A stretch of DNA of 64,000 nt from Phycisphaerae bacterium (lineage in GTDB: Bacteria > Planctomycetota > Phycisphaerae > Phycisphaerales > SM1A02), in NCBI GenBank assembly GCA_002716385.1, contig PBAX01000018.1, positions 1 through 64,000 of the forward strand, given 5' to 3'. Under the pieces are notes generated by a model that was given only the letters and a program-made list of their open reading frames with translations, was not told the origin of the DNA and ran no database searches. The position numbers and the translations under genes are program-made. This document shows, one piece after another, positions 51,649-60,366 of this stretch; position 1 is the stretch's first letter; each line of letters opens with the position of its first letter.

Positions 51649-51690
51649 GAAAAAAAGAGAGCCCGATGCTGCAAAGCAACAAACGAGCTC
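51649..51690 (-). terminator. Intrinsic terminator downstream of the uracil-DNA glycosylase gene
   Basis: On the minus strand GAGCTCG pairs GAGCCCG's partner CGGGCTC (one G-U) around an 18-base loop with inner pairing, followed by TCTCTTTTTTTC. The T-tract direction fits the minus-strand gene ending at 51806, although 115 bases away. Confidence 0.6.
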
Positions 51691-51805
51691 CTTGTGGGGG
51701 GGGCATTGGTTGGTCGAGGCGTCGTGCCTCTGAATACTACTTCGTGCATTCCCCGGCTCAGGTTCCTGACGAAATAAATAAAAATGCACGTTGTCATCTA
51801 AAAGA

Positions 51806-52516
51806 TCATTGAAGCTTGGCCATGACCTGCTTCATATCATTCCAGACATGAGCGCGAATCTCTGGGGTGTACTGCCTCAACAAGTAGGCAGGGTGGAATG
51901 TGGGCATGACATCGATGGTCAGATCACCGTCGTTCCACTGACCCCATATACCTCTTAGACGGGAAATCGGTTCAGTCGTATCAAGAAGAAAATGGGCGGC
52001 AGGCCTTCCAAGTGCCACGATCACTCTGGGCCTGATGATCTGTAGTTGCTCCACGAGATAAGGCGAGTGAGCTGAGATTTCATCAGGCAATGGCGCTCGA
52101 TTTCCGGGCGGTCGGGCCTTGAGGATATTGGCGATATACACCTGCTCGCGGGCAAAGCCCATCGCCGTAATGATGTCATCGAGCTTCTTGCCGGCAGCAC
52201 CCACAAAGGGCCGACCCTCCCGGTCCTCATCGGCCCCTGGAGCCTCTCCAACGAACATCAGCTCTGCGTCACAGGGGCCCTCCCCGAATACCGGGCGGTT
52301 AGCATCGCCAAGAGACTCACTCAAGGGAAAAACACCACAAAAGCGGCTTTCAAGACTTTCTAGGAGTTGTTCGCGACTTTTGGATTTATCCATCGACTTT
52401 TCGGCTGGGGCCGATATCGTTCTGGATCGGTTGGGGATAAATGTGGACCCGAAGAGAAACTCCGTCTCAAGGGCCTGACGTGCGATCGTCCTCAGTTGTT
52501 CGGAACTACTTGTCAT
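51806..52516 (-). CDS. Family 4-like uracil-DNA glycosylase without Fe-S cysteines
   Basis: 236-residue base-excision enzyme removing uracil from DNA. Family 4 motifs are clear: VGEAPGADEDREGRPFVGAAGKKLDDII, NILKARPPGNRAPLPDE, VIVALGRPA and the catalytic-loop region MPTFHPAYLLR. Classical members bind a [4Fe-4S] cluster with a C-x2-C near the N-terminus, a Cys in KCRPP and a Cys before PYL. Here these read RFCGVF (one Cys), KARPP and AHSPYL, so at least three of four ligands are missing. The start is ATG 52516; an internal ATG at 52393 is possible but would remove a conserved-looking leader helix. Confidence 0.88.
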   Translation of the reverse strand: MTSSSEQLRTIARQALETEFLFGSTFIPNRSRTISAPAEKSMDKSKSREQLLESLESRFCGVFPLSESLGDANRPVFGEGPCDAELMFVGEAPGADEDREGRPFVGAAGKKLDDIITAMGFAREQVYIANILKARPPGNRAPLPDEISAHSPYLVEQLQIIRPRVIVALGRPAAHFLLDTTEPISRLRGIWGQWNDGDLTIDVMPTFHPAYLLRQYTPEIRAHVWNDMKQVMAKLQ

Positions 52517-52702
52517 GGCTCAAGATCTAACGATTCAGCATGGGTCTGACAAAATGGGACCGGTCAAATTGTTCAAGCGTATTGTGAAATCTGGCGATTT
52601 CATACTTGAACCTTTGCCAGAACAGGCAACAATGCCCCCCATCTTCTTGGGAGGGAAGAGAAGGAGAAGCTCGAGTAATCGAGAATTCAGAAGGACTAAC
52701 GG

Positions 52703-53290
52703 ATGAGCTTCACTTCACGATCGACAACCAGTCTTCAAGCGTATCACACGCTTTTGTACCGCGTACCCCTCCACCCGGAGTTCTTCCGGATCGAGGCTCG
52801 CGAGAAGGCGTCCCACAGCAACTATGGATTCGAATCCTGGCTGTTTCAGGGGGGCCATGCATTTCGGTTCGAACTGGACGACCTCAGCATCACCGAGGTT
52901 GTCACACCGGATCCGAGCATCATCCCTGAGCGAGGTCTGGTCACCTCGCTTCCATGTGCCGGTGAAAAGGACCATGAGTCAGAAATTGCCGATCGAGTCA
53001 CCTATGTGACCTCGATCCAGACGGAAACACTCTCGGATCATCTCTATCAGGGCACCTATCGGGAAATGCTCGAACACGGCCGCATGAGCGAAGGTCTGAT
53101 GAAGGTCTGGGAAGAAGGTGGCCCGCCAAATCTTTCACTCATCGAGCATCAACGGTATTCGGATGAAGTCCATATTCAGGGCTACCATCTCCGAAGTGAT
53201 TGCCTGATGGTCCTCAGGACCCAGTCGATCTTTCAGATCGGGTGTGACGGAGACACCGGCTCCGAAACGGACAACGCTGACACGGACTGA
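52703..53290 (+). CDS. DUF2617-like conserved protein
   Basis: 195 residues. LYRVPLHPEFFRIEAREK, FESWLFQGGHAFRF and the LPCAGEKDHESEI region resemble DUF2617 proteins of actinobacteria and planctomycetes, by memory and without alignment. No catalytic motif or membrane segment; the C-terminus is acidic (DGDTGSETDNADTD). AAGGA lies about nine bases before the ATG. Followed by a bidirectional terminator. Confidence 0.6.
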   Translation: MSFTSRSTTSLQAYHTLLYRVPLHPEFFRIEAREKASHSNYGFESWLFQGGHAFRFELDDLSITEVVTPDPSIIPERGLVTSLPCAGEKDHESEIADRVTYVTSIQTETLSDHLYQGTYREMLEHGRMSEGLMKVWEEGGPPNLSLIEHQRYSDEVHIQGYHLRSDCLMVLRTQSIFQIGCDGDTGSETDNADTD

Positions 53291-53305
53291 GATTTCCATT
53301 GATTC

Positions 53306-53344
53306 AAAAAAAGGTCCCCCATGAGATTCATGGGGGGCCTTTTT
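53306..53344. terminator. Bidirectional intrinsic terminator
   Basis: AAAAAGG-T-CCCCCATGA and TCATGGGGG-G-CCTTTTT form a long stem with A-tract on one side and T-tract on the other, placed between two convergent genes. It works as a terminator on either strand. Confidence 0.9.
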
Positions 53345-53382
53345 CATTTCCATTCAGTCGCATGCCGACGAGGAACTGCGGA

Positions 53383-54786
53383 TCATCCGCGGTCGCTGGA
53401 CTCAGGTGCCAGTGTTCCGGGAATCAAACCGGGATACCAGATCGTATCGTCCTCAAGTCCATCACAGGCCCGCCTCATGAGCAGGTAGATCCTTGTCCAT
53501 GCAGCACAGAGATAGCTGAAAATCCAGCTCAGGACCAGGACGATAACAACCGATTCCCAGAACCCGATGAACCAACCGGTGGCCGAACCCCACCAGGATG
53601 AGGATCCTGCAGCGGGCTTCTGGATGCTCGAGAAGATTTCGATGGCACCACCTGCACCATCCATGGTTGAATTCCACGCCCAGAAACCCTGCAGACCTGC
53701 GGTGGTTGCAAGCGCGGCATTCGCAAGTGTCAGCACAAGAACAAGTCCGAGCCCCAACCCGATCAAACCCATGCCGATGTAGAGGATCAGGTGCAAGGGC
53801 CTCGTGACCATGTAGGAGAAAGCCCTTTGCATGGCATCTCCACCATCACAGTTTTCCACGGCGACCGCTGGAACCAGCATCCCCCCCGCCGTCGCATAGG
53901 CAAAGAGGAGAAGCACGATGCCAAGACCGATCAGAAGACTGAAGCCGTAGAACACCGACACCAGAAGATTGAGAACCGGGACATTCATCAGCAATCCGAC
54001 GACGAGTAGGACACCAGACAAGCCGGCCGCCATCACAAGTGGAATCAGAACACTCGAATAGAAGTTGATGAACCTCGACATCGCGAAGTCGGCGGCCTCC
54101 AAGGGGCCACATCGCTGACCCCCCGCTGCCATCAGGGCCTCCATGCGACACATGGCGCCTCCGAAGATTGAGATCAGAAGCAGACACCACAAACCCATGA
54201 ACAGCATGAACCAGCATTGGCCATGAACCCACAATCGTCTGGGTGTATGCCAGACGATACCGATACCCGCGTCGATTATGGTCACCGGCGAGAGTTGAAG
54301 CGTTCCCTCGGCGATGTTCGCCAGTTGAAGTCCAATCCAGTCGACCGTCGCTTCGAAGGGCCCTCGACCACGTGTGCCATTGACCGCATCGAAATCCCGG
54401 ATGAATGACTCCATCCGCTTGCCTTCGATGGCTCCGGGAGTCGCATACATCTTCTGCATCTCCGAGAAGACTTCCTGAGGACTGGTAGGTTCATCAATCT
54501 CGAGATCGAGATCCGTCCACCTGTCCGCGGCACGCCTGACCGATCGCTGCTGTCCGACCGTGAGCTCACCATCCCATGGCGAGGCCATCAGACCCTCTGG
54601 AGGAACAGGAGTTCCGACCGCATCCCACAACTGACCGCCCAGGGCGATCAAGGCAATGACGAGCATGGAAAGGGCCAGCCTTCCCGGCTGAAGCGATGAG
54701 CCTATGGCCTTGAGGACCCGTCCGAACCGAAAGACCTTTCCGAATTCCATCTCGTCAACGGTAGTGCGATGGACATCGCGTTCCAT
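53383..54786 (-). CDS. Polytopic membrane protein of unknown function
   Basis: 467 residues with about six hydrophobic segments: roughly 35-52, 185-207, 240-275, 278-305, 325-355 and 405-430. The first periplasmic-sized loop (55-180) is charged and soluble. ATG 54786 has AGGAG seven bases upstream. The sequence feels like a planctomycete-specific conserved family but I cannot name it. No enzymatic motif seen. Confidence 0.7.
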   Translation of the reverse strand: MERDVHRTTVDEMEFGKVFRFGRVLKAIGSSLQPGRLALSMLVIALIALGGQLWDAVGTPVPPEGLMASPWDGELTVGQQRSVRRAADRWTDLDLEIDEPTSPQEVFSEMQKMYATPGAIEGKRMESFIRDFDAVNGTRGRGPFEATVDWIGLQLANIAEGTLQLSPVTIIDAGIGIVWHTPRRLWVHGQCWFMLFMGLWCLLLISIFGGAMCRMEALMAAGGQRCGPLEAADFAMSRFINFYSSVLIPLVMAAGLSGVLLVVGLLMNVPVLNLLVSVFYGFSLLIGLGIVLLLFAYATAGGMLVPAVAVENCDGGDAMQRAFSYMVTRPLHLILYIGMGLIGLGLGLVLVLTLANAALATTAGLQGFWAWNSTMDGAGGAIEIFSSIQKPAAGSSSWWGSATGWFIGFWESVVIVLVLSWIFSYLCAAWTRIYLLMRRACDGLEDDTIWYPGLIPGTLAPESSDRG

Positions 54787-54933
54787 GGGAATCTCCTGTG
54801 TTGATTACAGAAGCATCATCACAACTGAACGATCCCTAGGCAAGGGCGCAGGTCACGCCGGCCTCAGAGACCCCCTGAAGCCCGATCACGCCACCATGAC
54901 CACCGTCCCCGATGACGAATGACGAATTTAAAT

Positions 54934-55518
54934 TCAGATCTTGTCGCGAGTTCGAACATTGAACAGCGTACGACGCATGGTCCTCTTCAGATTGTCGACG
55001 AGCCCCATGCTCTGGATTCTCTTGAGATTTCCGTCCCGAAGTGATGGCATGAAATCAGATTCGACACCCATGAATTCATACAGCAGATCGAGATACGGCT
55101 TGCCGAGATAGATCATCGTCTCATAGGAGGAGATGTACCACGGGTAGTCCATCGACATGACTTGCAGCATGATGTCACGAGCTCGATCGGAATGCCGCTT
55201 GACCTCGTAGGAACCCCGTCGCATGAATCGACCTCTGCGGGAATATTCGGACAAGGTGATGTCTCTTGTCGTCAGAATGAAATGGAGATCATGCGTGTCC
55301 GAATAGTCCCGAACCCACTGGTTCACGTCGGCAAACGTGGCCTCCGGCCCCGATGGAAGCGATACGTGCCATACACGATTCCCCTTGTCATCCTCCCATT
55401 CCTCTGATCGCTCCGAATCGAACGGAACACCCAGAAGCACCTGCGCGCAGATTCTGGCGGTGAGCGTGCTCCCTGAGCTTTCGGGACCTATGACAAAGAA
55501 GAACTTAGGTTTCACCAT
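54934..55518 (-). CDS. Small sulfotransferase-like P-loop protein
   Basis: 194 residues. FFFVIGPESSGSTLTARI at residues 6-23 matches the 5'-phosphosulfate loop of sulfotransferases. HFILTTRDITLSEYSRRGRF follows in the position of the 3'-phosphate binding block. The protein is shorter than typical (250-300), so the fold may be trimmed. The likely donor is PAPS; the acceptor is unknown. Start ATG 55518 with AGGA six bases upstream. Neighbour of another sulfotransferase on the same strand. Confidence 0.65.
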   Translation of the reverse strand: MVKPKFFFVIGPESSGSTLTARICAQVLLGVPFDSERSEEWEDDKGNRVWHVSLPSGPEATFADVNQWVRDYSDTHDLHFILTTRDITLSEYSRRGRFMRRGSYEVKRHSDRARDIMLQVMSMDYPWYISSYETMIYLGKPYLDLLYEFMGVESDFMPSLRDGNLKRIQSMGLVDNLKRTMRRTLFNVRTRDKI

Positions 55519-55601
55519 GAATTCCTGCTGGGACAGAGAATGAATTCGCGAATCGTTACGTATCGGGGATCAAGTATACCAACGAAGGGTCACATTCAGA
55601 A

Positions 55602-56495
55602 CTACCAATCACCTTTGCGGGCACGGATCAGCATCTCCTCGGGATCCCAAGGCATCGCCCCCTCCGGAAATCGAGGTTGAAGCAAACGAGCTATCGCAGT
55701 CGTATCCTTGGCTGTCCGGTCAAGAATGTATTCAACGGTCCCGAGGCTGGGCGGATCAAGCCGGGTCGTGGACTTCTTCATGATGGAAGCTCTCAGGCCC
55801 GAGCGCATGGAAGAAGGCAGAAGCGGACGGACAATTTTACGGTAGAGCAAGGATGAGGAGACCGATTTACTCAATCTCGTGTTGACCAATTTCCCCTTGC
55901 TGACATTGGCAGATGATCCGACATCGACTAGATCCGGCCGAGGGGAAAGCCCCAGAAACCTCTGCACAGACGCCGCCATCTGGGCCCTGTTGCGCATGTA
56001 GGACTCGAAATGAAGCACCATGATCCTGTCCTCGCCGAACACCTGAACCCAGGGTTCGACCTGCTGACGATAAAGGGTGTATTCGATCAGTTCAGGAGTG
56101 GTTCTGATCGCCTTATTGATATCCGGATCAATGTCCGAACCGCCGTCGAACATGTGTTGATGATGTGAACGAATTCTGGATACAGGCTCACGGACAATGT
56201 AGATCAGTCGAAGATCCTGACCAAGCAACTCCAGAGCTCGTTGTGGCGAACCCGAGTGCTCCGGAACCATGGTGTAGTAGGTGGATGCTTCGAACGTGAT
56301 CTGCCCGGACCTGCATTGCCTGAAATTTCTCTGGTAGGCCGCTCGTCCCTCTGGCGTGAGCACGGCGTCATGATTGAGATCCCCCGGCTCCTTGCGATCC
56401 GGCGGGGAAATCGACGGGTGCGTCGCCAGATCCCCATGGAGCGTGGTCGTGCCGGATTTCATGGCACCAATGATGAGAAATGACGGCAAAGTCAT
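55602..56495 (-). CDS. Sulfotransferase (heparan/NDST-like sulfotransfer domain)
   Basis: 297-residue PAPS-dependent sulfotransferase. The 5'-PSB loop FLIIGAMKSGTTTLHGDL is at the N-terminus, KEPGDLNHD corresponds to the KEP..F segment, and the 3'-phosphate motif is LIYIVREPVSRIRSHHQH. GEDRIMVLHFESY and the FLGLSP block are typical of Sulfotransfer_1 proteins that sulfate glycans. The start is ATG 56495. The acceptor is unknown; the surface-glycan neighbourhood suggests polysaccharide. Confidence 0.87.
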   Translation of the reverse strand: MTLPSFLIIGAMKSGTTTLHGDLATHPSISPPDRKEPGDLNHDAVLTPEGRAAYQRNFRQCRSGQITFEASTYYTMVPEHSGSPQRALELLGQDLRLIYIVREPVSRIRSHHQHMFDGGSDIDPDINKAIRTTPELIEYTLYRQQVEPWVQVFGEDRIMVLHFESYMRNRAQMAASVQRFLGLSPRPDLVDVGSSANVSKGKLVNTRLSKSVSSSLLYRKIVRPLLPSSMRSGLRASIMKKSTTRLDPPSLGTVEYILDRTAKDTTAIARLLQPRFPEGAMPWDPEEMLIRARKGDW

Positions 56496-56778
56496 GCAGG
56501 CATGCTTCCCAGTAGAGAGACGTGGATGGTCGAACACACGCTCACAGATCGCGATGCCTCCACGGAATTACATTCTATCTGCACAGTTTCAACGCCGGCT
56601 TGAATGATGGGACCCCGGATATGACAGAACGATCAACACATCAAGACGATCAAACAACCTCTGAAACCCCGGTTCTGGACATGAAAATGCCTTTTTCCTT
56701 GATCGGAAGCGGCAAGGCAGTACAGTCATGTGTTAGCTTCATTGACCCGAAAACCGATACTCAAGGTCGATTACCAAC

Positions 56779-57684
56779 ATGATTTTACGGACAATCTTCT
56801 GCATGATCGCCATCGCCGGAGGCACCATAGCCAACGCCGATGAGAAACCAGTCATGGATGTCCTGATTCTGGCTGGTCAGTCGAACATGGTTGGAGGCGC
56901 AACAGCTGCCAGCACACCAACCCATCTGATGGAGTACATCCAGGAAAACCCTGCCGTAATCCAAAGATCATGGATCAATGGAGAGGACTGGGACGATGAC
57001 TGGGGCAATCTCAAGCCGAGAGGACAGTGGATAGGCCCCGAGATGATGCTCGGTCACACCCTTTCAGAAGCGCTTCCCGATCGCAATCTGGCATTCATGA
57101 AGATCGCCTACAACGGAACCAATCTTGGCTGCGCCTGGGATCCGGATGGCTGCGGCCTGAACCTTTTCCAGCAGATGTGCGAGCTGGTCGACCTCTGGAC
57201 AGAGCAGCTTGAAGACATGGGCTGGGATGTCCGGTTCAGAGGTTTCATATGGGTGCAGGGCGAGGGCGACTGCTCGGTCGAATGGGCAGCCAAGCGTTAC
57301 GAGGAAAACCTCAATCAGCTGATCGCCGGCGTTCGATTCGCCACCGGAAACGCCACGCTTGCCTGCGTCGCCGCGAAGATGAACCCGGTCGCCAAGGAAT
57401 TCCTGTGGAAAGACGTCTATCACGCGGGCGTGGATGCCGTTGCAGCGGCAGATGAGAACGTGGCCGCGGTCAGTTGCAAGACGGTGGAACTAAAGGAAGA
57501 TCTGGTCCACCTCTCGGCTGAGGGCATGCTGGCACTCGGCGCCGCGCTTGGCGACGCCTTTCTGGCACTGGATCCATACGACACCGGTATTCAGACACCA
57601 TGCCGCTCGGATGTGAACAACAATGGACAGGTCGAGGTCATGGACCTTCTCCTTCTCCTTCAGGATCTCGGCCCCTGCCCATGA
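56779..57684 (+). CDS. Secreted SGNH/sialate O-acetylesterase-like hydrolase with dockerin-like tail
   Basis: 301 residues. A signal peptide (MILRTIFCMIAIAGGTIANA) precedes an esterase domain (about 26-265) with the Ser of LAGQSNMVGG, WVQGEGDCS and the His of LVHLSAEG, the pattern of the DUF303/SASA carbohydrate esterase family (CE6-like). The C-terminus has one Ca-binding dockerin-type loop, DVNNNGQVEVMDLLLLL, ending DLGPCP. It probably deacetylates external glycans. The last 47 bases overlap the convergent flippase gene. Confidence 0.85.
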   Translation: MILRTIFCMIAIAGGTIANADEKPVMDVLILAGQSNMVGGATAASTPTHLMEYIQENPAVIQRSWINGEDWDDDWGNLKPRGQWIGPEMMLGHTLSEALPDRNLAFMKIAYNGTNLGCAWDPDGCGLNLFQQMCELVDLWTEQLEDMGWDVRFRGFIWVQGEGDCSVEWAAKRYEENLNQLIAGVRFATGNATLACVAAKMNPVAKEFLWKDVYHAGVDAVAAADENVAAVSCKTVELKEDLVHLSAEGMLALGAALGDAFLALDPYDTGIQTPCRSDVNNNGQVEVMDLLLLLQDLGPCP

Positions 57685-59317
57685 ATCTTGTGATGATCGG
57701 GAAGCGATTCGCGATCTTCAGCACCCGCTGACGCTCATCGTGCTCAAGCAGGAGTAGGAAGCTGCTTGGCACGCACAGCATTCCCACCAGCAATATCGAA
57801 ATGATCAGCCAGGCCCATGTCCAGACAGGGATGCTCATCATCAAGATGATGCCCGCCAGCATCGGCACGATGGCCGCCATGCCGGGCCTGACCAACACAT
57901 GCCACCACCAGGTGGACATGGTGATTTCCGCCAGCTTCACGATTCTTCGTGGCATGAGGATCCCGAAGAATATCAACTGGCAGAACAAGGTTATTGCTGA
58001 AAAGGCAAGCGACGCATTCGGGAACTGGGAGATGTCCGTCACTGCGTAAAGCATGATCAACGCTGCGGACACTGACAATCCGAACTTCAAGAGGCCTGCA
58101 CCGAACAGAACACCTACATACTTCTTAACCAACCCCATTCCATAGAGAAACTTCGAGGCTGCCGTTACGGACTCGAGAAGTATGCCGCCTATCAGCAGCA
58201 TGGAGAGCATCCCCCAGACGAGATCCACAGCCTCCTGATAGGACATGATTGCCAGTAGTGATTCATCTTGTCTCAGTCGACTCCCCAGCCAGAGATCGAT
58301 CATGGGCCTGAAGAAGATCACGATGATGCCCGTCGACAACAACATCACGCCGGAGGTGATTCTGGAAACCGTCAACATCGCCCTGATATTGGTCTGTCTT
58401 TGACCCCGCTCATGGATGTCCGCAGCAATTGCGACGGTCCCGACGAAGACCTGGGATCCGAACCTCCTCGCATAGCCCCTGAGCTGAGTCACGATGGCGT
58501 AGATTCCGTTGTAGATGGTCCCGAAGACGATGTTGAGCAGATAGTTGTCGAGAACGAAGAAATTGAAATTCGTGAAGGGCTGGACCGCCGTCATACCACC
58601 GAGCTTGAGCAGTTTCGACATGACCGATCGATCGAGAAGTGACCAGTCGAGACGAGCTTCCCTCATGACTCGACGAGCGATCAGGACTCTTGCCGTGGCA
58701 TGGAGGATCTTGAGAACCATTCGAATGAGCACGAAGGCGGCGAAGATGTTCCAGCCAACGGGCAGCATGGCCAGACCGAATGAAATGAGGTCCAGCCATC
58801 GTCGAATGGTGAGGTCGGCGTTGTAGAGAACCGGACGCTGGCAGACTAGAAAGAGGGACAGCCATGGTGACGTGATCACGATCAGCGAGATGATCACGGC
58901 CTCGGTGGCGATGGCCAATCTCAGATCGAATAGCTGGTCAGGCTCGAAGTTGAGTATAGCCGCCGGGAAGAGAACGACAAACAACGCAATGCCCAACAGA
59001 CAGACGGCAAGGATCAACAGCAGACCCACACCATTGGTGAAGATCTGGGAGACAGAACCGGGTGCCTTGGAATCCCGTACCTCCGAGACGGATTTCACCA
59101 GAGTCGATGTGACGGCGGATCTGAACGGAGCCACCATCGCATTGGTCAGCTGCTGTACCAGCATGAAAAGACCGAACAACCTGAAACCGAAGGTCTGGAT
59201 AAGCAGTGGTATCAGCAGGAAACCGACGACCATCAGCAGAACCGTCTTCATCCAGTTGGAACAGATGAAGAGGATCAGGCTGTTGCCCGTTCTGCGACGA
59301 GGAGTCGAATCGCTCAA
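57638..59317 (-). CDS. Wzx-like polysaccharide flippase (MOP superfamily)
   Basis: 559-residue membrane protein with 12-14 predicted spans beginning WMKTVLLMVVGFLLIPLLIQTFG, and FGLFMLVQQLTNAMVAPFRSAVTSTLV typical of Wzx/MATE-type oligosaccharide translocases. It would flip lipid-linked saccharide repeat units across the inner membrane. The start is TTG 59317, since the first ATG lies inside the first span. No Wzy polymerase or undecaprenyl transferase is seen nearby. Confidence 0.85.
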   Translation of the reverse strand: MSDSTPRRRTGNSLILFICSNWMKTVLLMVVGFLLIPLLIQTFGFRLFGLFMLVQQLTNAMVAPFRSAVTSTLVKSVSEVRDSKAPGSVSQIFTNGVGLLLILAVCLLGIALFVVLFPAAILNFEPDQLFDLRLAIATEAVIISLIVITSPWLSLFLVCQRPVLYNADLTIRRWLDLISFGLAMLPVGWNIFAAFVLIRMVLKILHATARVLIARRVMREARLDWSLLDRSVMSKLLKLGGMTAVQPFTNFNFFVLDNYLLNIVFGTIYNGIYAIVTQLRGYARRFGSQVFVGTVAIAADIHERGQRQTNIRAMLTVSRITSGVMLLSTGIIVIFFRPMIDLWLGSRLRQDESLLAIMSYQEAVDLVWGMLSMLLIGGILLESVTAASKFLYGMGLVKKYVGVLFGAGLLKFGLSVSAALIMLYAVTDISQFPNASLAFSAITLFCQLIFFGILMPRRIVKLAEITMSTWWWHVLVRPGMAAIVPMLAGIILMMSIPVWTWAWLIISILLVGMLCVPSSFLLLLEHDERQRVLKIANRFPIITRFMGRGRDPEGEGEGP

Positions 59318-59532
59318 GAGGGAATCCCCGGGTGAACCGTTATGTCAGATTGACGAGTCGGAGCCCTGTTCCACATCAAAGATCGCAAGGATCATGATCA
59401 TCGCAACAGTCTGCTGCGAACCAGACATGTGCCTGACGTCTTCCAGTGTAGATAAATCGACCATCTGGCGTCATCAGCCATCATCCTGCAAGTCGCGGCA
59501 GCGGTTGGATAAAGGATGATTGCTCTAGAATC

Positions 59533-60366
59533 ATGACAATGGCCATCACCATCGTCATCACGCTTGCAATCGCCATTTTCCTGTTGGCCATCCTGTACTC
59601 GTCGGTCGGACACGCGGGTGCGTCCGGATATCTGGCCGCCATGGCGCTCGTGACCCAGATGCCTCAGTCGGAGATGAAGGCTGTCGCCCTGACTCTGAAC
59701 ATCTTCGTGGGCGCCATTGGAAGCTGGCGGTTCATCCGGGCCGGACACTTCGATTGGGGTACGTTCTGGCCATTCGCGATCCCTGCCATTCCGATGGCTT
59801 TTCTCGGAGGGCTCTGGCAACTTCCTCCGAACATCTTCAAGCCGTTGATAGGACTCGTGCTGGCCTTCTCCGCAGTCGTCCTCATCATCAGAACCTGCCG
59901 CACCACGCCAACCACCGACAAAGCGATGACTGAGCCGCAGACACTGCCACCACTACCGGTGGCCATCATTTCGGGTGGACTTCTGGGATTGCTGGCGGGA
60001 CTGACAGGAACGGGTGGCGGGATCTTCCTGTCCCCCCTGCTCCTGCTCATGCATTGGGCCGGCTCCAGGAGAACAGCCGCCACGTCCATCGTTTTCGTGC
60101 TTGTGAACTCATTAGCCGGGCTGGGAGGCGTCTTTTCCGACATGCCGAGTCTGCCGTCGGAATTGCCCTTCTATGTCCTTGCCGCGATATCCGGTGGACT
60201 GCTGGGCTCATGGCTGGGCGCTCGCAAGCTGCCCGGCAACGGAATCAGGGTGCTTCTGGCCGCGGTTCTGCTGGTTGCGGCATTCAAGATGATGCTCGCT
60301 GTCGATGACGACCCCGGACAGCGGGAGGCAAGGGCAGTCAGCTTGATTCAATCTGGCATTTCATAG
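59533..60366 (+). CDS. TauE/SafE family anion exporter
   Basis: 277 residues with about eight membrane spans in two similar halves. It begins ITLAIAIFLLAILYSSVGHAGASGYLAAMAL and has GLLAGLTGTGGGIFLSPLLLL in the second half, both typical TauE/SafE motifs. Family members export sulfite, sulfoacetate or other organic anions. Genes for sulfotransferases on both sides make a sulfur link plausible but unproven. ATG 59533 or 59539 can start. The last 19 bases overlap the convergent sulfotransferase gene. Confidence 0.88.
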   Translation: MTMAITIVITLAIAIFLLAILYSSVGHAGASGYLAAMALVTQMPQSEMKAVALTLNIFVGAIGSWRFIRAGHFDWGTFWPFAIPAIPMAFLGGLWQLPPNIFKPLIGLVLAFSAVVLIIRTCRTTPTTDKAMTEPQTLPPLPVAIISGGLLGLLAGLTGTGGGIFLSPLLLLMHWAGSRRTAATSIVFVLVNSLAGLGGVFSDMPSLPSELPFYVLAAISGGLLGSWLGARKLPGNGIRVLLAAVLLVAAFKMMLAVDDDPGQREARAVSLIQSGIS

